A stretch of 45,354 nucleotides of DNA. Source: Aquidulcibacter sp. GTDB taxonomy: Bacteria; Pseudomonadota; Alphaproteobacteria; Caulobacterales; Aquidulcibacteraceae. The notes under the pieces were generated by a model. That model saw nothing but the letters and a program-made list of their open reading frames with translations, did not search any database and was not told where the DNA came from. Location: NCBI RefSeq assembly GCF_020253525.1, contig NZ_JADCBK010000019.1, positions 1 to 45,354 on the forward strand. The letters are read 5' to 3'. The position numbers and the translations under genes were made by a program. This document shows positions 17,814-24,986 of the stretch, in pieces (the stretch's first letter is position 1; each line of letters begins with the position of its first letter).

Positions 17814-19835
17814 CTAGACTGGCACCGTTATATTCTTTCCGCCAAACACGGACTGCCAATTCTCAATCTCATTCACGACCACGTCATCTGTCGCATGAGC
17901 AAGTTCGGCGACATGCGCATAAGAAATGAGGTCATCGGGACCAGCCAATAGAAGCGCTCCCCGCTCGGCAATCACATCAAGCTTTTCGGCGGTAACTTCT
18001 GAAATAGCGGAGAAGCGCTCAAAATCACCAAAATAGCGAATGGATGCGATGGCACCGCCAAAGGTCGGCAAAAAGACTCCGAGAAAGGTGAAGAGTTTTG
18101 AGAAATGGCTCGCCACTTCCTTGTCGATCACATGCGTTGATCCAGCCAGCTTTAGGCCAAGATAAAGAGAGACCGAAAGCACGGCGAGGGTGAAGAGGGC
18201 TTCGGACAATTGGTCTAAACGATGGTGTGTCTTGTGCAGGCGCTTTGCCTTCTGTCGGTGATAGGCACTTTGTGCTGCGACATGGCGCAGAACAAGATCA
18301 GATAGCGCCGTCCGCAGATAAGCCGACGTGATGGTTACGCGCGGCAAGCCAACATCCCGCAAGCCATGACGTACGTACCATTCTGGCCAAGACGTTTGGG
18401 TACCCCGTGGCCAGCGACCACTTGGGCGCGCCACACCCAGCGTTAGGAGGATGGTTGCATGGCGTAGATATTCGGCAACACGGCGTGTTTCAAACCAACG
18501 CCTGTGCCACCGTCGCTTCTGGCCAACCCAAGTGATTGCGAGAATGCCAGCAAGCAGAACCAGTTCAAAGCCAGCAAAAATCCACTTTTGCTCACTCGAC
18601 GCAATAGGCAGGTAGGCTATTCCCCCTACCACGGCAAAAGCTCCAAATAGGAAGTTCAACACCATCCCGCCGCGATATGCATCGGATAAATGCGACGAGA
18701 TGCCATCAGCCCATGCAAGGCGCTTTAGAATATCGGTTGAAATCCTTGTCACAAACCCGGGGTCTTGCTGCAGAAGATTGCGGGCCGCCTCAATTTGCGA
18801 TTGGCCACTACCGGTCAAAATCGCATCTGGGCTCTCATAATGAATGGTCAGATTGCGAAACCGATCGCGCATTCGCTCTGAGCCGAAGAGGGCCTCAACC
18901 CTGCGATAGCCATGCCATATAAACTGGCTCTTTGGTCGCCATTTTTCGGCATCGAGGGCCTTAAGACCCTCTTCGTGGTCCCCTTTATGCGCCATAGTCT
19001 TGCCAGGCGTTGGGCGCAGAACAGTTTCCACAAGCGCCCGCAATTCGGCCATCGGCTGGCTCGCTTCGCCTACGACGTGCGGCAAAGCAGCCAAATGCTC
19101 TGGCACTTGCAAAATATGCCAATTACGCGGGTTACGCGCGTCAATCCACAATACGGGCGTGCCCATTGATAATGCGAGCGCAATGGTATGTCCGGTACCC
19201 CCAACAAAGCTGGTGCTGCCACCGTCCCAGACACCAACAACAATGTCAGATTGTTCAATCATCACCTGAGCAGCCAAAGCAACACGCTCAGAAGCCGCAA
19301 AAGAATAAGCCTGCGCGGCATTTACATCCGTGGGAGCGGAGAGCTTTGCCAAATAGAGATGCTCGATCAACGCATCCCGATCGGCCAACTCAAAGAGTCG
19401 AGCAGAATCGACAAGGTCGTCAATTACGGTAGCCCGCTCTTGCGTTGCCGCAGAACAGACCCCGTTCCCCGAAAGAAGAAAACGAGCCTCGTCGGCATTG
19501 AGCGGATGAGCGTTGATCGCCGTGTTCAATCGACGGCCAAATGGCAATGGTGCCACCAATTCCCACTTACGCCCCTTGGCTTGGCGTGCAGCAATCTGAT
19601 CCAGGCCATCAACCAACAGGGAATGCATCCGGGTTTCAGCAACGGCCTTTGTCGGATTTGCCGCACGCTCGGCAGCGACCACCAAATCAAACAAATCGAA
19701 TACTTCAGCTAAAGCTTCTTCAATGGCACCTCGATTAACTGAAAAAGCGGGATTGGCGTCGCGGTGACCGGTAACCCCCAAGCAAAGTCGGATTGAAGGG
19801 GCGGAAGGCGCTGGAAATCGAGCAGTGTTAGCCAT
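17814..19835 (-). CDS. SLOG-like sensor fused to SLATT-like membrane domain (putative conflict/signalling protein)
   Basis: A 673-residue protein I could not assign to a named gene. Residues 15-270 look like a Rossmannoid SLOG/LOG-type nucleotide-binding domain: LCLGVTGHRD at 17-26, LVDGLDQIAA at 74-83, WELVAPLPFG at 91-100, SDIVVGVWDGG at 196-206 and a glycine-rich GGTGHTIALAL at 212-222. Four predicted transmembrane helices follow, in two pairs (about 390-411 and 417-438; 546-563 and 581-598). The first pair is followed by RRWFETRRVAEYLRHA, resembling the basic/AE-L motif after the helices of SLATT/DUF4231-type effectors. SLOG domains are proposed to sense nucleotide signals and SLATT domains to act as membrane effectors. 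A role in phage or stress response is inferred, not shown. Confidence 0.6.
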   Translation of the reverse strand: MANTARFPAPSAPSIRLCLGVTGHRDANPAFSVNRGAIEEALAEVFDLFDLVVAAERAANPTKAVAETRMHSLLVDGLDQIAARQAKGRKWELVAPLPFGRRLNTAINAHPLNADEARFLLSGNGVCSAATQERATVIDDLVDSARLFELADRDALIEHLYLAKLSAPTDVNAAQAYSFAASERVALAAQVMIEQSDIVVGVWDGGSTSFVGGTGHTIALALSMGTPVLWIDARNPRNWHILQVPEHLAALPHVVGEASQPMAELRALVETVLRPTPGKTMAHKGDHEEGLKALDAEKWRPKSQFIWHGYRRVEALFGSERMRDRFRNLTIHYESPDAILTGSGQSQIEAARNLLQQDPGFVTRISTDILKRLAWADGISSHLSDAYRGGMVLNFLFGAFAVVGGIAYLPIASSEQKWIFAGFELVLLAGILAITWVGQKRRWHRRWFETRRVAEYLRHATILLTLGVARPSGRWPRGTQTSWPEWYVRHGLRDVGLPRVTITSAYLRTALSDLVLRHVAAQSAYHRQKAKRLHKTHHRLDQLSEALFTLAVLSVSLYLGLKLAGSTHVIDKEVASHFSKLFTFLGVFLPTFGGAIASIRYFGDFERFSAISEVTAEKLDVIAERGALLLAGPDDLISYAHVAELAHATDDVVVNEIENWQSVFGGKNITVPV

Positions 19836-20095
19836 GGAATCCGCCTAGCCGGTCTTCATGCAACCGGTTCTCCTTACCGGCCCAAAGGCTCTCGAGGCGA
19901 CAATGTCGCACCTCCAAAACATCCATCTGCGCCACGTCGTCTTCCAACCTAGAATAACAATCCCTATGCCAGCGTTACAGGAGCCTTATGCTCTCGTCGA
20001 GGGTTTAATGAGGCCGAATTTGCCCTTTCACACCTTGATTTTTGCGCGGCTTGATCGATACACTATGGCTAATTGATCCACGGTGGATAACTTTT

Positions 20096-21160
20096 ATGTC
20101 GCATACAAGCTCCCCCCTCTGGATAGGATTGTTGCGCTTAGCGTGCTTGGCGGTGTCCGCCATAGGGTCCTATGCGGCTGCACAGTCAGCGGAGCCAGAT
20201 GCGCCCTTCGCTTTACCCGAAACGATTCAAGGCGGGGCAGATCAGGATCTAGAAGTAGCCCCTTTTGAACGCTTGGATGTTTTGGGAGGGTGCATCTATT
20301 TCCTCGACGGGAGACCAAAATATTGCGCCCATAAAGGCATCGGCGGCTTCTTTCTCGATAAAGATAAAGCGCCGTGGCAAGCACAGCTTTCAACCAATAT
20401 CCCAGCTTCAGAATACAGCGCCGCGACGCTTCGCAAGTATCCCCTATGGGAGCTTAATCACCTATGTGGCGGGTCTTTGATTGCGCCAAACTGGATCCTT
20501 ACCGCTGCTCATTGCATAAAGCGTGACGAGATGCGGCGCTATGGCCTTACCGTGCGCCTCGGTGTTGGAGACCTATCGGCACCCGAAGGTGTCGCGTTTC
20601 GAATTGATCGTGCGATCGTCCACCAGGACTATGATCCAAAGACAAAGCTCAATGATATTGCGTTGGTTCGCTATGTTGACGAGCGCCCGAACAGAAGACC
20701 ACTTCGCGAGCTTGGTATTGAACCTATCGCGCTGCATGGCAGCCTGCCGGAGGGTCCTCGCTTGAAGCCGGAAGAAGAGCTCATCACGATGGGATGGGGT
20801 GTGACATCTGTAGGCCCAGATGGTCGCAATTCGAAGTATCTTTTGGGCTTCCAACTCAACCGAATGCCGAACGAGTTCTGCGCGCAAGCTTTGAAGGCGC
20901 CCGAACGTGTCAATGCCAGCGTGATTTGCGCCATTGGACCAGGTCGAGATGCGTGCCAAGGTGATAGCGGCGGCCCCTTAAACACGAAGGTTTATCACTT
21001 CGACAGCCGGCGCATGATCGCGGTTCAGGTGGGTATTGTAAGCTGGGGCAAAGGTTGCGCCACACCCGGCGTTCCCGGTGTCTATACCCGCGTCTCGGCT
21101 CATTTAGGGTGGATCCGGCGGGCCATGGCCGCACCCCAACACGTGACATCACTGCGCTGA
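20096..21160 (+). CDS. Exported trypsin-like serine protease (S1 family), copy 1
   Basis: A 354-residue chymotrypsin-fold protease. From ATG 20096 (GGTGGA about 10 bases upstream) the N-terminus MSHTSSPLWIGLLRL is a signal peptide cut near SYAAA; a TTG at 20042 would add 18 non-signal residues. The catalytic triad is complete: His139 in TAAHC, Asp187 in NDIAL and Ser291 in CQGDSGGP. Asp285, six residues before the serine, corresponds to Asp189 and predicts cleavage after Arg or Lys. The propeptide holds a C-x10-C pair before the putative activation site, which reads K-G-I-G-G, so the new N-terminus would be Gly instead of the usual Ile/Val. It is a close paralogue of the protease gene at 21777. 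Confidence 0.93.
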   Translation: MSHTSSPLWIGLLRLACLAVSAIGSYAAAQSAEPDAPFALPETIQGGADQDLEVAPFERLDVLGGCIYFLDGRPKYCAHKGIGGFFLDKDKAPWQAQLSTNIPASEYSAATLRKYPLWELNHLCGGSLIAPNWILTAAHCIKRDEMRRYGLTVRLGVGDLSAPEGVAFRIDRAIVHQDYDPKTKLNDIALVRYVDERPNRRPLRELGIEPIALHGSLPEGPRLKPEEELITMGWGVTSVGPDGRNSKYLLGFQLNRMPNEFCAQALKAPERVNASVICAIGPGRDACQGDSGGPLNTKVYHFDSRRMIAVQVGIVSWGKGCATPGVPGVYTRVSAHLGWIRRAMAAPQHVTSLR

Positions 21161-21183
21161 GGCAAATTCAGCCAGACATATAA

Positions 21184-21220
21184 AAGGCGGGCACCTGCAT
21201 TGCTGCTGCGTACCCGCCTT
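21184..21220. terminator. Stem-loop between protease copy 1 and the lipoprotein gene
   Basis: Inverted repeat AAGGCGGG (21184-21191) and CCCGCCTT (21213-21220) with a 21-base loop. Read on the minus strand, the right arm continues into TTTTA, so it resembles an intrinsic terminator for the minus-strand lipoprotein gene. On the plus strand it begins 23 bases after the protease stop. A dual-purpose terminator between convergent genes is likely. Confidence 0.7.
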
Positions 21221-21238
21221 CCAATTATGCACCCTTCT

Positions 21239-21255
21239 TTCGGCTTAAGGCCGAA
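21239..21255 (-). other. Small hairpin directly after the lipoprotein stop
   Basis: TTCGGC and GCCGAA with a five-base loop, 3 bases after the stop codon of the minus-strand lipoprotein. Together with the larger stem-loop at 21184-21220 it would structure the 3' end of that transcript. It has no T tract of its own. Confidence 0.4.
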
Positions 21256-21257
21256 GT

Positions 21258-21554
21258 CTAACGGCGGTCTGGATTGGCCGGTTCGCGACGGTCAGGGTTT
21301 GCGCGATCTTCTTCCGGTGGGACAGTTTCCTCCACTGTATTGGTCTCACCATCGACAGCATTCAGGCCTTCTGTAGGCATCGCGGCGGCGGCATCTGTCG
21401 CGTTCATGGCAGCATCTGCTGCAGCATCAGCCGCAGGTGCAACTTCATTCGTGGCCGCTGCATCAGCGGCAGGCTCGGTAGCCTTTGGTTGGCTGCAACC
21501 AGCCACAGCAATGCCAGCAACAGCGGCAAGCGCAATGAGTTTCAATTTCAACAT
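21258..21554 (-). CDS. Small alanine/acid-rich lipoprotein
   Basis: A 98-residue protein starting at ATG 21554, with GGGAGGG seven bases upstream, a strong ribosome binding site that decides the start over an upstream in-frame codon at 21650. The N-terminus is a lipoprotein signal with lipobox VAGC (Cys20). The mature part is low in complexity: runs of Ala with Asp and Asn, then a tail with two near-copies of the motif ANPDRR (RANPDRREPANPDRR). No enzyme family is recognisable. It is presumably an envelope-anchored, disordered protein. It sits between two exported trypsin-type protease genes and its Arg-rich tail would be a potential trypsin substrate; that link is only a guess. Confidence 0.75.
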   Translation of the reverse strand: MLKLKLIALAAVAGIAVAGCSQPKATEPAADAAATNEVAPAADAAADAAMNATDAAAAMPTEGLNAVDGETNTVEETVPPEEDRANPDRREPANPDRR

Positions 21555-21776
21555 TTCTGACCCTCCCAAACAATTGGAGCTTGAGCTTATGCTGACCCGC
21601 AGATTTGGCAATGATGAAAATGGCAAGTCTAGCTCTTTTAAGGCTTGCATCCTGCCACTCTGCTCCCTTTAGTTTACCTATGGGTCCGATTTTTGTTGCA
21701 GCCGCGCCAGAATGGGCAAATATGGCTAATCGCTTGGCTAATCTGATTTCGAAAAAATGCCTGTGGAGCCCTTCGC

Positions 21777-22859
21777 ATGACCCAGAATGCCGCCAATCCC
21801 GAACGCTTCTTTTCGACCGTGCAGTTGCTAGCGGCCGCACTGATCAGCGTGGTTATCGCCATTTCTCCCATTTCTGCCGAAGCCCAAGCGACAGCTGAAC
21901 CAGAACCGGGTTCAGGGATTTTGGGTGGTGCAGAGCTGGATGCTGAACCGCCACCCGATGGCATAAGCCAAACCCTTCCACCGTGTAGGGCGGGACAAAG
22001 CGCACTTCAGTCGTGCGAGGAGACAATTATTGGGGGGCAAAGCGTCGGGCCGGGAGAAGCACCATGGCAAGTGCAGATCTTTCGAACCTATGATCTCAAA
22101 GCGGGCAGGAATCCCTTTCAGAACTGGAAGGACCATGTCCTCTGCGGGGGCTCCTATATTGGTAACAACTGGGTTTTGACTGCGGCGCATTGTTTTGAAG
22201 ATGCGAATTTCGATCTGAGCGACTATCGCGTACGACTTGGTGTCCGCGATATCAGCAAGGATGAAGGGGTAAACTTTCGAATTGACCGGGCCGTGCGTCA
22301 CTCAGGCTACAATTCGAACCAAAAGCTCAACGATATCGCCCTACTACATTTTGTCGATGAGCGGCTCCTGAAGTGGGACTTGTCGCGCTATGGCGTTCAG
22401 CCCATCACGCTGCACGGCGATTTACCCTCGGGCCCATCTTTGACGCCAAATCACCTCTTTACTGTCACAGGATGGGGACTGACATCCTATCGAGACAAAG
22501 ATAGCTTCTCCCCAATCTTGCAGAAGGTCCAATTGCAGCGCATGCCAACCGCACCATGTGCTGAGAAGCTTGCCTCGCCCGATCGGATCAATTCAACGGT
22601 TTTATGTGCGCGTGAACCAGACAGTCAAATGTTGAACGATCGCACCGGTGAGGAGAGCCAAGATGCCTGCCAAGCCGATAGCGGAGGACCAATGACCATT
22701 GTCAATGCGCAAGGGACGCCGATCCAAGTTGGCATTGTGAGTTGGGGAAAGGGATGCGGCTTTCGAGGGTTCCCCGGTGTCTATACGCGTGTCGCCATGC
22801 ATATTGAGTGGATCAGGACGGCCAAGCGGCTTCCTGAGAACCAAAGGTCCTTCCCATAA
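21777..22859 (+). CDS. Exported trypsin-like serine protease (S1 family), copy 2
   Basis: A 360-residue chymotrypsin-fold protease with an N-terminal signal segment (residues about 13-36, cut near AEA-Q). The triad is His138 in TAAHC, Asp186 in NDIAL and Ser302 in QADSGGP. Asp296 matches the Asp189 specificity residue, so cleavage after Arg/Lys is expected. Residue 300, just before the Asp-Ser pair, is Ala instead of the near-invariant oxyanion-hole Gly. The mature start is probably IIGG at 84-87, preceded by Thr rather than Arg/Lys, after a C-x9-C pair in the propeptide. It resembles copy 1 throughout the catalytic domain. It converges on the TIR gene with only 4 bases between stops. Confidence 0.92.
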   Translation: MTQNAANPERFFSTVQLLAAALISVVIAISPISAEAQATAEPEPGSGILGGAELDAEPPPDGISQTLPPCRAGQSALQSCEETIIGGQSVGPGEAPWQVQIFRTYDLKAGRNPFQNWKDHVLCGGSYIGNNWVLTAAHCFEDANFDLSDYRVRLGVRDISKDEGVNFRIDRAVRHSGYNSNQKLNDIALLHFVDERLLKWDLSRYGVQPITLHGDLPSGPSLTPNHLFTVTGWGLTSYRDKDSFSPILQKVQLQRMPTAPCAEKLASPDRINSTVLCAREPDSQMLNDRTGEESQDACQADSGGPMTIVNAQGTPIQVGIVSWGKGCGFRGFPGVYTRVAMHIEWIRTAKRLPENQRSFP

Positions 22860-22863
22860 GCCC

Positions 22864-24864
22864 CTAAACAAAGCCGATAATTTTCAAGAGGCGTTGGTAC
22901 TCTGAATTACCCTTCAACTTCTCCAGGAGGGGATCAGTATACAGATTGGCAAGACCTGCATCCTTGACCTCGTACGCCCGTTGCAATTGGGCCACGGCAC
23001 GATCTAACTCGCCCCACATAGCAAGCACCTGTGCCTGCTGGTACAGGCCCGAGTCGCCGGCCTCGCGAACAAGTTTTTCAAAATTGGCTTGGGCAGAAGC
23101 CTTCTGATCGGCCTGATGATCCAGAATTGCGAGACCCGGGAGGGCGAAGACGCGATTTGGCTCGGCTTCAAAAGCCTGTCGCGCTTCCCCTTGGCGTCCC
23201 AGAAGCATGAGAGCTGTTCCACGAAGGCTGGGTGCAACGCTCATTTTTGGGTTGATACTCAAGGCCCGATCAAAGAACGGAAGCGCTGCCGCGTAGCGGC
23301 GAGCCAATAGCTCAATTGTGCCCGCCGAGCGAAACACAGTGGGGTTTAAGGGGTCCAAAGTTGTCGCGCGTGCAATCGTGGCAACCGCCTCATCGAAACG
23401 ACCAGTGCGGGCACAGAAAACCGCAAAACCAGTCAAGACATCGCCATCGCCCCGCCCATATTGAACCGACTGTTCGAAAACAGTCTTTGCAGCTTTAACG
23501 TCCAACCCAACATTGAAGAGGCTAAAACCCAAGGCCGAGTATCCGTCGGCAAAATCGGGGGCGATGGCGACAGCGCGACGCGCGGCCTCAATCGCATCGA
23601 GGCGCATCTTTTCTGCCTTGGTTGATGCCATGGACTGCCCATACAATACCGAAAGCGTGCGCGAACGCCATGCATGAGCGGCGGCATAATTTGGATCAAG
23701 GGCGAGGGCAGCCTCAAATTCAGCCAAGGCATCGAGGTCTGTCTGCCCGCCTAAAGCGGACTCAAACAGGGCACGACCTTTGAGTTTGTGCTCGAAGGCG
23801 GCAACATTTTGTGTGCCGCCAGAACTGACCCGTCCAGTTCCTTTGGTCGGCTTGCCTTCAGAGGTCTGACGCGCAACGCGGTCGACCAGCGCGGTGGTAA
23901 CCGAGGCAGCAATCTCGCTCTGCACGGCGAACACATTATCAAGTGGGCGCTCAAAGGTTTCCGCCCACAAGCTGAAACCAGTTCGACCATCAATCAATTC
24001 AGCATTCACGCGCACCGTGGAATCGGCCTTGCGCGCATTGCCATCAAGCAGATAGGCCACGCCTAACTTGTCTGCCATTTCTTTTGCGGACTGCGTTCGA
24101 TCCTTGAAGGCGGACGAAGATGTTTGCGCCGCCACTTGCAACGCAGCATTGCGCGCCAGCTCGGCGCGAACCTCTGCCGAAAGTCCATCGGCAAAATAAT
24201 CCTGTTTCGGGTCGCCACTGAGATTCTTGAAGGGCAGCACCGCGACACGATTGTCTTCTGGTGCCGTCGACCCAGGGAGGCCGCCACTTTGTTCTTGGCG
24301 GTTTAGCCACCATATCAACCCAGTGCCGACAAGACTTAAGCCCGCCGCGCCACCGCCAATTAGGGTGCGCCGATTGAGGCTTTGCTTCGACTTTGCAGCC
24401 GAATAGACCTCTTGAATGCTCGGCTCCTCGCGAAGAGGGGCGTCAGACCCCTTTGCCTCGTCGCCGCTGGATCGGGCAGCCAAATGTTGGCGTACATCGG
24501 CCAAGAATGACCGCCAAGCAGGATCTGCTCGGTCACCTGACCAATGGCTGAGTTCGGCCGTTTGGGTGAGTTCAAACATGATTGGGCGTTCGCAGGCCTC
24601 AATCATGGCGGGGACCAAGGTCTTCTGGCGATGCGCGACCGTGGCCTCAGCGCGAACCCACCGCGAAACTACAGATTTTTTGGACCACAAGACAACGACA
24701 GCACCCGCGTCGCGAAGCGCCCGCTCCGTTACTTCGTCATAGGCCTCACCGGCACGGAGCGTTGTATCCCACCAAACTTTGAAGCCTTCAGCCGCAAAAG
24801 CATCAGCAAACAGCCGCGCTTTGGCTTGGTCCTCTCGATTATAGGATAGGAAAATGTCCGGCAC
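22864..24864 (-). CDS. Membrane-anchored TIR - TolB-N-like - TPR protein
   Basis: A 666-residue multidomain protein. Residues 1-130 form a TIR domain (DIFLSYNREDQ, then WWDTTLRAGEAY and VVVLWSKKSVVSRWVRAEA). Glu73 in WVRAEA aligns with the catalytic glutamate of NAD-cleaving TIR domains. A single transmembrane helix spans about 168-186. Residues 205-330 resemble the TolB amino-terminal-like module seen in adenylate-cyclase-type sensors (RVAVLPFKNLSGDPKQDYFADGLS). The remainder consists of TPR-like helical repeats, for example ALDPNYAAAHAW and SINPKMSVAP. The start is GTG 24864 with GGGGAA five bases upstream. TIR proteins of this layout are common in sphingomonads and caulobacters without a proven role; NADase-based defence or signalling is inferred. 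It lies 122 bases downstream of dxs on the same strand. Confidence 0.85.
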   Translation of the reverse strand: MPDIFLSYNREDQAKARLFADAFAAEGFKVWWDTTLRAGEAYDEVTERALRDAGAVVVLWSKKSVVSRWVRAEATVAHRQKTLVPAMIEACERPIMFELTQTAELSHWSGDRADPAWRSFLADVRQHLAARSSGDEAKGSDAPLREEPSIQEVYSAAKSKQSLNRRTLIGGGAAGLSLVGTGLIWWLNRQEQSGGLPGSTAPEDNRVAVLPFKNLSGDPKQDYFADGLSAEVRAELARNAALQVAAQTSSSAFKDRTQSAKEMADKLGVAYLLDGNARKADSTVRVNAELIDGRTGFSLWAETFERPLDNVFAVQSEIAASVTTALVDRVARQTSEGKPTKGTGRVSSGGTQNVAAFEHKLKGRALFESALGGQTDLDALAEFEAALALDPNYAAAHAWRSRTLSVLYGQSMASTKAEKMRLDAIEAARRAVAIAPDFADGYSALGFSLFNVGLDVKAAKTVFEQSVQYGRGDGDVLTGFAVFCARTGRFDEAVATIARATTLDPLNPTVFRSAGTIELLARRYAAALPFFDRALSINPKMSVAPSLRGTALMLLGRQGEARQAFEAEPNRVFALPGLAILDHQADQKASAQANFEKLVREAGDSGLYQQAQVLAMWGELDRAVAQLQRAYEVKDAGLANLYTDPLLEKLKGNSEYQRLLKIIGFV

Positions 24865-24986
24865 GCAAATTCCCCATGCTTTCGCTAAAGCCTCTATAGA
24901 AAGCTGGGCAGATCGTCGAGGCCTTTGGCCAAATAGGGGATCAAAATCAAGCGATTTGCCAGTGGTCTCGGCACGTCATCTGAACT

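Noticed and set aside
17814-19835. DprA or LOG phosphoribohydrolase assignment for the 673-residue protein
   Set aside because: The PGGxGTxxE motif of LOG enzymes is missing, and the long membrane region does not fit either family; only a distant SLOG relationship is defensible.
19858-20076. Plus-strand frame of 72 codons upstream of protease copy 1
   Set aside because: No ribosome binding site, no recognisable motif or signal, and it fills the promoter region of the protease. The 260-base gap 19836-20095 otherwise shows nothing I can support.
20042-20095. TTG 20042 as the protease start
   Set aside because: The added 18 residues are not part of a signal peptide, and ATG 20096 has a better ribosome binding site.
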